Source: a virus. Taken from it: a stretch of 48,510 nucleotides of DNA. The stretch spans positions 1-48,510 of IMG/VR virus record IMGVR_UViG_3300041402_000691; one strand, written 5' to 3'. Numbering within the stretch: position 1 is the stretch's first letter; every line of letters starts with the position of its first letter. The notes below the pieces were generated by a model that saw only the letters and a program-made list of their open reading frames with translations, ran no database searches and was not told the origin of the DNA. The position numbers and the translations under genes are program-made. Below are positions 8,747-16,429 of this stretch, piece after piece.

Positions 8747-9390
8747 AACATTCAAATTTTACAATCGTTACACCAATACTCGGGACTGATTATGTCATTA
8801 TGTTGAGAACGTCACTTGGGACTGGTGGCAATGTTCGGGCACTTGTATCGGATTTTTTGGATGATTTGGTTGCTTTAATTGGAACTGATGATGTAGCATG
8901 GACAGCTGTTGATAAGACAGGTTCTGATCTTGCTGATTTAGCAACCAGACTCCATGATGATCTAACAGACAAAGGAACAAATAATCATGCAGCTATTGAT
9001 GCTTTTATAACTGCACATGATCCGGCCAAATTTATTACAATCACCCCATTTGGTTCTGATATTGATGTGAGGATTCTTGCCGGAACTGTTGCTTTTACTG
9101 TTCCAGATAAAATGGCAGGGTTAAATCTTACCGATGCTCTTATAACGGTGCATACTCCTGGGACAGGATCAGGTACAACAAGTGTTCAAGTTCGTCGTAG
9201 GAGAGCAGGTGTTGATGAATTTATGTTATCAACGCCAATTACCCTTGCTGTTGATGATTATTTTGAAGATGATGGTGTCGTTGATACATCTTATGATGAT
9301 TTGGCAAAAGGCGATCAAGTATATATTGATGTTTTAGCCTTGCCAACCAATGTTCCAAAAGGGCTTTCGGCAGCATTAACTTTTGAATAA
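8743..9390 (+). CDS. tail structural protein, unknown
   Basis: This 215-residue acidic protein begins in an ATGA-type overlap with the preceding gene. A helical N-terminal part (DFLDDLVALIGTDD...DLADLATRLHDDLT) precedes a beta-rich C-terminal part with repeated T and V. I recognise no family. Its place among distal tail genes suggests a minor tail or fibre-base component. Confidence 0.6.
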   Translation: MKHSNFTIVTPILGTDYVIMLRTSLGTGGNVRALVSDFLDDLVALIGTDDVAWTAVDKTGSDLADLATRLHDDLTDKGTNNHAAIDAFITAHDPAKFITITPFGSDIDVRILAGTVAFTVPDKMAGLNLTDALITVHTPGTGSGTTSVQVRRRRAGVDEFMLSTPITLAVDDYFEDDGVVDTSYDDLAKGDQVYIDVLALPTNVPKGLSAALTFE

Positions 9391-9399
9391 GGTGCAATC

Positions 9400-9708
9400 A
9401 TGTGGATAAAAGTTGTTACAGTACTTCTTGGTATTGGTGCTATTATCAGTGGATATATTTATATTGATGGTCGGTATGCTCTTTCTATTGAATTAGCTCA
9501 AACGAATATCAGGGTAGAGCAACATACATTACAAGATCGAGCTTGGTATATCCAGAAACAGATGCAGGAAATTGAGAAGGAATGTGGAACGAATGAAGCT
9601 TATCGTATGCCACAACACGCCAGAGATAGATATAATGATTTTAAAATCGAGTTAAAACAATTAGAACAAAAAATGAAATCACTGTCCGAAAAGGAGATTA
9701 AAAAATGA
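9400..9708 (+). CDS. single-span membrane protein with coiled coil
   Basis: This 102-residue protein has one hydrophobic N-terminal segment (VVTVLLGIGAIISGYIYI), then a highly charged helical region rich in E, K and Q. The architecture resembles inner-membrane spanins or tail-associated membrane factors. It sits inside the tail cluster rather than next to the peptidase, so a lysis role is only a possibility. The 3' end overlaps the next start by 4 bases. Confidence 0.65.
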   Translation: MWIKVVTVLLGIGAIISGYIYIDGRYALSIELAQTNIRVEQHTLQDRAWYIQKQMQEIEKECGTNEAYRMPQHARDRYNDFKIELKQLEQKMKSLSEKEIKK

Positions 9709-10442
9709 CATTAAGACTAAGTACCGGTTTACGTGATCAGTTACTTGAAGATGCAGCAAAAGTTCATGCTGTGTTTGTTGGAACTGATATAACTTTTGTT
9801 GATGGCGGTGGGAGTAATGACTCCATGACAAGAACTGGAGGTTCATTTATTACTGATGGTTTTGAAATTGGCGATTGGGTTTGTGTTTTCAATGCAACAA
9901 CTCCGGCCAATGATATTCAAGCCAAGATTCTGTCTGTGGTGGCTTTAACCATTGAGATTGGCACCGGTTTGATAGATACAGGTGAAGCCGGTGAAGCAGA
10001 TACTGTTATTGCTGTTGCCAAAGGTGGATCAATTCAAGATTTAATGAAGCATGGCATCATTGATATTTTTAGTGGTGTTCAACCTGGAAATGCTGATTTG
10101 ACGGAATCAGGCTTTTCGAAACTTGTTAGTATTACGCTTGATGGTAATACTCATGACACTGATACGGGTGACAATGGTCTTGAATTTCAAGATGCAGCTG
10201 TGGATGGTGTTCTTAGTAAAGTTGACGCTGACGTGTGGAAAGGTGATCCTGACTTAGCAGGAACAGCAGCATGGTTTCGATTTTATGGTCAATCAAAAAC
10301 TGTAGGTGGATCGACAACTGGAATTCGTTTTGATGGTGCAATTAATACCTCAGGTGCAGAGCTTAATGTAGCTTCTGTTGATATTGCTCTTGGAACGGAT
10401 TTTATTATTAATCAATTTGATATTATTATGCCGACAGCATAA
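9705..10442 (+). CDS. tail or tail-tip structural protein, unknown
   Basis: This 245-residue protein has a beta-rich composition with many G, T and D residues and ends in IMPTA. The first 110 residues (VHAVFVGTDITFV, GFEIGDWVCVF, KILSVVALTIEIGTGL) look like a small beta-barrel of the type inserted in phage structural proteins. No enzyme motif is present. Placement between tail genes supports a structural role. Confidence 0.6.
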   Translation: MTLRLSTGLRDQLLEDAAKVHAVFVGTDITFVDGGGSNDSMTRTGGSFITDGFEIGDWVCVFNATTPANDIQAKILSVVALTIEIGTGLIDTGEAGEADTVIAVAKGGSIQDLMKHGIIDIFSGVQPGNADLTESGFSKLVSITLDGNTHDTDTGDNGLEFQDAAVDGVLSKVDADVWKGDPDLAGTAAWFRFYGQSKTVGGSTTGIRFDGAINTSGAELNVASVDIALGTDFIINQFDIIMPTA

Positions 10443-10445
10443 ATT

Positions 10446-11327
10446 ATGAAATCTCCATATCCAGCATCACTAAATATGTGGTTAAAGAATTTTCCTAAGT
10501 CTTTTCAATTAGTCTGTGGGAAAAAATTCAATGATCTTCCTGGGCCTTGGCAATATGGTTCTCGTATAAATTTTGCTGCGACACCTCTATCTAAGCAGGA
10601 TCAAGGTGACTATGCCAGTGGGGAACAATTACCCATTAAACGAGCAATTTATACAAACACAGGCGATGAAGATACTTGGGATATTCGTGTAAATATGTAT
10701 GGGCATGGTACCTTTTACGCTTTAATAGGTGAGCCATATTATTTTATGCAAGCTGAAAAATACTTTTTAATAGAGTCTGTTTATTTTGATCCTATTCAAT
10801 TTTTTCATAGTGAGGTACATACTACCGAAATATCAACAGATATTCCAATTCCAGACGTCTATGTTCCTGTAGTAGTACCACCGGTAGAGCCACCGGAAAA
10901 AGATCCTGATAAGCCACCGGCCGATCCGCCGGATGATCCTGGTGATCCTCCAGTAAGTGATCCTACACAATTAAATAATCATGGAACCTTTTTATGGTGG
11001 ACAATTATGAATAATTTAACTGAATTGGATGTTGATGTTTGGTGGCTTGGAATATCAACACTTAGTGTTCCACCACTAAGAGTTGGAGTAACTGGACTTA
11101 CTTTTGAGGATTTAGTTCAAGCTTTTGGTAGCCATGGATTACAGATTTGTCAATGGCAAGGTCTTCAATATGTTTTAATGAAGAATTGGCTTGGTGGTGG
11201 ACTTCTTAATTGGTTTTTTAGAGAAAATCCTCCTGGTAGCGGTGCGTGGTGGGCTGAATGGCTTTTTCTTTATGGTTCTGTCATTTATAATGGTGAAGAA
11301 ATTATACACAAAATTAGAAGACTCTGA
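10446..11327 (+). CDS. tail protein with proline-rich linker
   Basis: The 293-residue product has an N-terminal domain rich in aromatic residues, a Pro/Asp linker at about residues 135-175 (PPVEPPEKDPDKPPADPPDD), and a Trp-rich C-terminal domain. Such linkers separate an attachment domain from an exposed domain in fibres. The stop codon TGA (11325-11327) lies inside the palindrome at 11326. Confidence 0.6.
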   Translation: MKSPYPASLNMWLKNFPKSFQLVCGKKFNDLPGPWQYGSRINFAATPLSKQDQGDYASGEQLPIKRAIYTNTGDEDTWDIRVNMYGHGTFYALIGEPYYFMQAEKYFLIESVYFDPIQFFHSEVHTTEISTDIPIPDVYVPVVVPPVEPPEKDPDKPPADPPDDPGDPPVSDPTQLNNHGTFLWWTIMNNLTELDVDVWWLGISTLSVPPLRVGVTGLTFEDLVQAFGSHGLQICQWQGLQYVLMKNWLGGGLLNWFFRENPPGSGAWWAEWLFLYGSVIYNGEEIIHKIRRL

Positions 11328-11339
11328 TTTGAGGAATCA
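11325..11339. repeat. palindrome overlapping a stop codon and a Shine-Dalgarno
   Basis: TGATTTGAGGAATCA contains the TGA stop of the upstream gene, and its GAGGA centre is the only plausible ribosome site for ATG 11343. A protein bound here would sit on the translation start region. The same 15 bases recur at 13052-13066 before the duplicated fibre gene. Confidence 0.75.
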
Positions 11340-11342
11340 AGA

Positions 11343-13031
11343 ATGGCCGTAATTATTATTAATGAAGATGGACAGGCTTTTTATAGTCCACCAGAACTCG
11401 ATGCTTTCACATATTATCGGGACTATATACTCAAACGAACTTTTAAGGAATTCTTTGCATTGAATCCACAAGCTAATCTTGAAGGATGGCTTGATATTTC
11501 TGGACCGGCATATTGGCATTTTCTTGAACATTTCGACGCTCATTGGGAAGGTAATACCATTGTTATGGATGATGATGAAGATAGTTTATGGCTGACGCCA
11601 AGAAGATATGATGGACTTGAATGGAACGATTTTCCTCGAAATCAGCCAAATACACTTCAAAATATGTTACCTACTTCTATTAGAGTGGTAATTGTAGATA
11701 AAAATAATAATGAAAAAATATTAACTAATTGTACAATAGCTGTTGGTGATAAGTTGCCTTTTATGAGGGTGGATTTCGGAGAATCAGAAAATGGTGTTGA
11801 AGTAGTTTATGATCCATATAATGTCAGAGTTAGAGAGCCTAATCTTGCTCAAATTGTAACTCTACTACTTGATCATCTTTTAGAAGGAGACCGAGTTAAA
11901 AAAATTGAATTTAATTTTAGTATTTTTCCAAGAGCTAATTTTACAGTTCTTAAACAGTTAACATCAAAAGGTTTTTGGGGTTGGTACACTGAAAGTGCTG
12001 TTAATTCAAATGGAACTCCAGTTTTAATGCTTTCAAGTGGCTCTGATAAACTTTATCATGCTATTTGGAATGGCGTATCTTGGGATGTTTATTACTTACC
12101 TGTTGATTATCTTTGGCAAGTAACTTATGCAGGTATTTCTATTGACAATTTTAATGAAGTTCATTATTTTGATCTTGGACTTATTCAAAATGAGCATACA
12201 AGAACATCATGGAATGTAAATGATGGTTGGTATGATCAATTTGTTGTTTATGCAGCTGAAACTTGGGCGTATAGTAAAGCTATTGCTCTTGATAATAATG
12301 GATATACCCATCTTTTTACTATTTTCAGAAGATTGTCTGACAATAGTTATTATATAAATGATTATTATCAAGATGCTTCCGGTTGGCATAATGAAGTACT
12401 CGTTGAGTTTGGAGTGAGTCCAGCTTATGGTACTTTTCAGCAGTATTCTCGTCTTGTTTTTGATAATTATAATCGATTTCATTTTATGATTTCAACGGAA
12501 GAAATTTCATCAGGTTTAAGTGGAATTTTATATATAACGAATGCCAATGTCCCTTTGACTACAGAATTTTTATGGGGCGTGGAGGCCGGCACGTTTACGA
12601 TGCCCAGGTTAGTAAATTTTTGGATTGACAAAGATAATAATAATCATATGTATTATTTGGTAGCTATTCCAAGTCAAGACACTTTGAAACTTTTCGACAA
12701 AGCTTGGAGTAGTTCCAGTTGGACAGAAACTGAAATCGGGTCGGAGTATACAGAAGTTCAATTTGCTGAGAAGCATAATAATCTATTACATATGTTAGAA
12801 GCTCTAAGTCTTGATGGCCCTGGTATGGGATATCATCAATATGATCTTGGCACAAAAACATTCTTAAAAACAGGATTAAGAGTATATGGTGATGTCATAA
12901 TTAGGGATGATTGGCCAGGAGTACGTTGCCAAAGATTTAGTTCTACTTTTTTTATGAAAGATGGAAAACCTACTTTTGCGCAGATGGATTCTGATCAAAT
13001 TGGTTTTCAAACTGTGGAGATTAATGAATAA
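11343..13031 (+). CDS. tail fibre / receptor-binding protein A of a tandem pair
   Basis: This 562-residue protein shares its first 40 or so residues almost exactly with the next gene (MAVIII-EDGQAFYSPPELDAF). After that it diverges but keeps matching blocks such as YYQDASGWH and a late DGKPTF segment. The body has repeated W-N-G, D-N-N-G-Y and Y-H motifs, as in beta-propeller or BNR-like surface proteins. A conserved N-terminus (virion attachment) with diverged bodies (receptor specificity) fits a fibre pair. Confidence 0.7.
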   Translation: MAVIIINEDGQAFYSPPELDAFTYYRDYILKRTFKEFFALNPQANLEGWLDISGPAYWHFLEHFDAHWEGNTIVMDDDEDSLWLTPRRYDGLEWNDFPRNQPNTLQNMLPTSIRVVIVDKNNNEKILTNCTIAVGDKLPFMRVDFGESENGVEVVYDPYNVRVREPNLAQIVTLLLDHLLEGDRVKKIEFNFSIFPRANFTVLKQLTSKGFWGWYTESAVNSNGTPVLMLSSGSDKLYHAIWNGVSWDVYYLPVDYLWQVTYAGISIDNFNEVHYFDLGLIQNEHTRTSWNVNDGWYDQFVVYAAETWAYSKAIALDNNGYTHLFTIFRRLSDNSYYINDYYQDASGWHNEVLVEFGVSPAYGTFQQYSRLVFDNYNRFHFMISTEEISSGLSGILYITNANVPLTTEFLWGVEAGTFTMPRLVNFWIDKDNNNHMYYLVAIPSQDTLKLFDKAWSSSSWTETEIGSEYTEVQFAEKHNNLLHMLEALSLDGPGMGYHQYDLGTKTFLKTGLRVYGDVIIRDDWPGVRCQRFSSTFFMKDGKPTFAQMDSDQIGFQTVEINE

Positions 13032-13051
13032 TGGCTTTTCTTATATTATTC

Positions 13052-13066
13052 TGATTTGAGGAATCA
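13052..13066. repeat. second copy of the palindrome/ribosome-site element
   Basis: TGATTTGAGGAATCA is identical to 11325-11339 and again ends a few bases before ATG (13069), with GAGGA as the ribosome site. It was duplicated along with the fibre 5' end. Its conservation in an otherwise diverged pair suggests that it matters. Confidence 0.75.
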
Positions 13067-13068
13067 AA

Positions 13069-14835
13069 ATGGCCGTAATTATTATTGGCGAAGATGGACA
13101 GGCTTTTTATAGTCCGCCAGAACTTGATGCTTTCACATATTACCGGGATTATATACTCAAGCGAACTTTTGCAGAATTCTTGCAATTAAATCCTGGTGCT
13201 GCTGAGGAAGGATGGGTTGATGTTAGTGGTCAAGCTTGGTGGGAACTTGATGTTGGAGATTCCGAACAGGATCAAGGGAATGTTGTGTGGGATGGGACTC
13301 ATGTAGTTCAAGTTAAAGCTAATGAAGCCTTTAGTCTTGATGCAAAATTAAGAAGTTGGCCGGATTCACCGCCAGAGTTACCTTGGACTCGTTATCTACG
13401 TCCATCAAGAATAAGATTTACTGTTAAAAATGCAGGTGGTGCTCTTATAACCGTGACAGCTTCGGGTCTTACATTCGATAATGATGGTGAATTTATGCAA
13501 GCCTTTGAAGTTGGGGCTGTAAATCTTCCAGATGGACTTATTTTTGCTGTTGACCCACAACAACCAATAGTCGGTGATAGTGACCATATTCAATCCATAA
13601 GATTTTCCTATTTTACAGGGAGAATGGTACCTGGCGATAGAATTATAAAAATTGAATTTAATTATGATCCTCTTGATCGTGTTGATTATACTAATATCTT
13701 TGTTGAAATTGATATACCAGAAGTTACAAGTCGAGTCAATTTTGTAACAACTGGCAGCAAAAGTGATGGCACACCTGTTATTCAATGCTCACAGGATAAT
13801 GGTTATAACGATTATCATGGTATCTGGAATGGGGAGTCATGGGATTATTATTATTTACCTGTTACTTCTGGTCAATCACAACTCGATATTATTGGTTATG
13901 ATGATTTTGATAATGTTCATTATATCCAATCTGGAACTCCTGGAAGCTTTAAGCGATGGTCTTGGAACCTAAGTTCTGGTTTCTATGACCAGGATATAGA
14001 TTTTTCAATCCGTCCAGGAGATCAATGCTGGAATCCAGTTATAGGCCGTATGGAAGCAGTTGATCCAGATGGATACAATCATTTTGTAACTCGTGGTCGA
14101 ACAACCGAGGGTAGATATTTTATTAGCCATTATTATCAAGATGCTTCTGGTTGGCATCATGAAGAGATTTTTGATTTCGGAGATAATGATATTGAAAATT
14201 ATCCTTGGTTTCATCAATATTGTTCTCATTTAGATATGGCTATCGACAGTTATGGAAAGGTTCATGTATTTGTAGAAATAGTTATGAGGGAACCCCCACT
14301 TTGGGGTCAATCACAAGCTTTAGGGTATATTACAAATTCACGAACAAGTGGATGGACTTCTCAAATATTAGAACCTTGGGGGACAGGTGTTGGGCGACTT
14401 GACTGCGCGGATATTTATGTTGATCGTGAAAATGATAATTATTTAACAGGTATAATTGGTAGTTTTCAGTTACCACTTCTTTTTATGGAAAAAGAATTTA
14501 CCGCTACAGATTGGACTTATACTGAGATTTTACCTGGCACTGACCATGATTATCTTCAATCTGTTAAAATCGGTGACATTTATCATCTTCTTGGGAATCA
14601 GCAGCAGCAGGGCTATTATTATATAAAAATGATGGATTATCTAAAATATGATGGCCCAAATCATGAAATTATAGCTGAGAAGAGTATGTATACGCCAGGT
14701 GCACTTATAACTCAAAGACAGATGCTCTGGGAACAAGTTTCATATTATGTAAGAGATGGAAAGCCAATACTATGTACGCCTGGGGAATATTGGAATCCTC
14801 TCAATTATTTTAATGAACAGGAGATTAATGAATAA
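13069..14835 (+). CDS. tail fibre / receptor-binding protein B of a tandem pair
   Basis: This 588-residue paralogue of the upstream fibre shares an almost identical N-terminal 40 residues, then LKRTF-EF, ISHYYQDASGWHHEE and a terminal NEQEINE (FQTVEINE in gene A). The middle is strongly diverged. Both end with the same GAGATTAATGAATAATGG context. The pair probably arose by tandem duplication and diversification of host-binding specificity. Confidence 0.7.
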   Translation: MAVIIIGEDGQAFYSPPELDAFTYYRDYILKRTFAEFLQLNPGAAEEGWVDVSGQAWWELDVGDSEQDQGNVVWDGTHVVQVKANEAFSLDAKLRSWPDSPPELPWTRYLRPSRIRFTVKNAGGALITVTASGLTFDNDGEFMQAFEVGAVNLPDGLIFAVDPQQPIVGDSDHIQSIRFSYFTGRMVPGDRIIKIEFNYDPLDRVDYTNIFVEIDIPEVTSRVNFVTTGSKSDGTPVIQCSQDNGYNDYHGIWNGESWDYYYLPVTSGQSQLDIIGYDDFDNVHYIQSGTPGSFKRWSWNLSSGFYDQDIDFSIRPGDQCWNPVIGRMEAVDPDGYNHFVTRGRTTEGRYFISHYYQDASGWHHEEIFDFGDNDIENYPWFHQYCSHLDMAIDSYGKVHVFVEIVMREPPLWGQSQALGYITNSRTSGWTSQILEPWGTGVGRLDCADIYVDRENDNYLTGIIGSFQLPLLFMEKEFTATDWTYTEILPGTDHDYLQSVKIGDIYHLLGNQQQQGYYYIKMMDYLKYDGPNHEIIAEKSMYTPGALITQRQMLWEQVSYYVRDGKPILCTPGEYWNPLNYFNEQEINE

Positions 14836-15266
14836 TGGCAAAATTTTTAGAATATGTTGAAGCAATGAATATTATTGAAGGTGATACCGAAGGCGATGGA
14901 ACTATCTACCTTCAAATTCAAAGCAGAGGATATGGTATCCAAGGTAATATTGCTATATTTGAATTTTATCCAATGACAGCAGATGCGATTGGAGCAAATT
15001 CAAATAAAGGTATAATACCAATTCCACTTGAAGTCTTTGCCACTAATCAAAATCAGGGTTACATTGAATTACCATTTCCTTCTATGGAAGCAGAAGGTGA
15101 AATTCGAACAGCCAGAGCACAAATATACTGGCCTGTTATACAAACTGATGGTTTTATGACTTTTGAACCTTGGGCATATCTAATACTTCCAACTTTTGAA
15201 GTTATTTGTTTCGGAAATCCAAATAGAATTTATGAACTTTGTTTAAACACAAATGAAGGTTTGTAA
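14835..15266 (+). CDS. fibre-associated tail protein, unknown
   Basis: This 143-residue beta-rich protein (TIYLQIQSRGYGIQGNIAIFEF...) starts at an ATG that overlaps the stop of fibre B. Its own stop overlaps the protease start. It may be a fibre cap, chaperone or small virion domain; nothing diagnostic is visible. Confidence 0.6.
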   Translation: MAKFLEYVEAMNIIEGDTEGDGTIYLQIQSRGYGIQGNIAIFEFYPMTADAIGANSNKGIIPIPLEVFATNQNQGYIELPFPSMEAEGEIRTARAQIYWPVIQTDGFMTFEPWAYLILPTFEVICFGNPNRIYELCLNTNEGL

Positions 15267-16429
15267 TGAAAGAATTTTTATCAAAAAAGAATGTTATCAT
15301 TGTTAAAAAAGGAACCAAAATAATCAATGGTAAAGATACTGGACGACCTTGTCTGATTATTGGTGTTTCTAAAAAGGTTTCAAAAAAACAATTAAAATCT
15401 GAAGACCTGATTCCTCAAATCACTCGGGATGGTCAGGTAACTGATGTTATTATCCAAAAGCCTTTTAAAGCTTTGAATCAGTGTTATGATCCTGATCCAG
15501 ATGATGGTTGTCCATTACATACTGATAAAATTCGACCAATGATTGGTGGAATCAGTATTGGGAGAGCCAGTCAAAATATTACGGGAACTGGTGGACTTCT
15601 TGTTGGAGATGCAACAGATGGTGCGCTTGTTTTTTTAACAAATAATCATGTTATTAATTTACAGTTTGATCCTAATTATGCTTTTCCTCTTGGTGGAAGT
15701 CTTGATCCAACAGTTATTAAAATGATTCAACCCTCGCTACTTGATGGTGGTTCCGAGACAGCTGAATTCTTAATTGGATGGGGTAAAAGATGTATTCCAA
15801 TTCAATTTGGTTCTTTAGGCGAGAATCGTGTGGATGCTGGTATTATTGATATAAGTGATCTGTCAGAAACAATGACAGATGTTCTCCATAAACATGCTGG
15901 CCCATTTCCGTTTCTTGCTAATAATGAAATTAATCCTGGCGATATTCTTGAGAAAAGTGGAAGATCAACTGGAAATACATCTGGAGTCATTTCAGCTATT
16001 GATGTAGCAGCTAATGTTAATTATATTAATGACGACCCAGAGAATGTTGGACAATTTGTTGGTCAAATTTTAATTGAAACTGCTGATCGTTATAGTATGT
16101 CAGGTGATTCCGGTTCAGTTTGTACAAGAAAAACTGGCGGAGCGCATAGAGTAGCAGGATTATTATTTGCTGGTAGCGAAGATGGTAAATCAACTCTTGT
16201 TAATCCAATGGGGTCAGTTGCTTCTGAATTGCAAATTGAATCTTGGGATGGGAATATTTCAATTGCTCCTGGGGCACTTCCTGTTCTTGCTGTTCATTAT
16301 CGTTGTTATAATATTACTAATGACTTTATTCTTGGTGATGCTTCACATATATCTCAAACTGCTTTTGCTTCCTGTAACGAATGTTTAACATTCCAATTTA
16401 AAAGAAATATATTAGGAAACGTTATCTAA
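15266..16429 (+). CDS. S1/chymotrypsin-fold serine protease in the tail operon
   Basis: This is a 387-residue protein with a visible catalytic triad: H128 in LTNNHVI, D190 in RVDAGIIDI and S282 in MSGDSGSV. The N-terminal 70 residues (NGKDTGRPCLIIGVSKKVSK, then LIPQ and TDV) match the leader region of bacterial S1 family peptidases, and GRSTGNTSGVI is the usual strand after the Asp. No signal peptide is seen. It lies among tail genes, so it may mature a tail protein or act on host surface protein. The fold and triad are seen; the substrate is unknown. Confidence 0.8.
   Translation: MKEFLSKKNVIIVKKGTKIINGKDTGRPCLIIGVSKKVSKKQLKSEDLIPQITRDGQVTDVIIQKPFKALNQCYDPDPDDGCPLHTDKIRPMIGGISIGRASQNITGTGGLLVGDATDGALVFLTNNHVINLQFDPNYAFPLGGSLDPTVIKMIQPSLLDGGSETAEFLIGWGKRCIPIQFGSLGENRVDAGIIDISDLSETMTDVLHKHAGPFPFLANNEINPGDILEKSGRSTGNTSGVISAIDVAANVNYINDDPENVGQFVGQILIETADRYSMSGDSGSVCTRKTGGAHRVAGLLFAGSEDGKSTLVNPMGSVASELQIESWDGNISIAPGALPVLAVHYRCYNITNDFILGDASHISQTAFASCNECLTFQFKRNILGNVI

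Noticed and set aside
14650-14662. Two-mismatch palindrome-like sites (also 15541, 17908, 36955)
   Set aside because: Two mismatches make them plausible by chance at this composition. They are left out of the counts.
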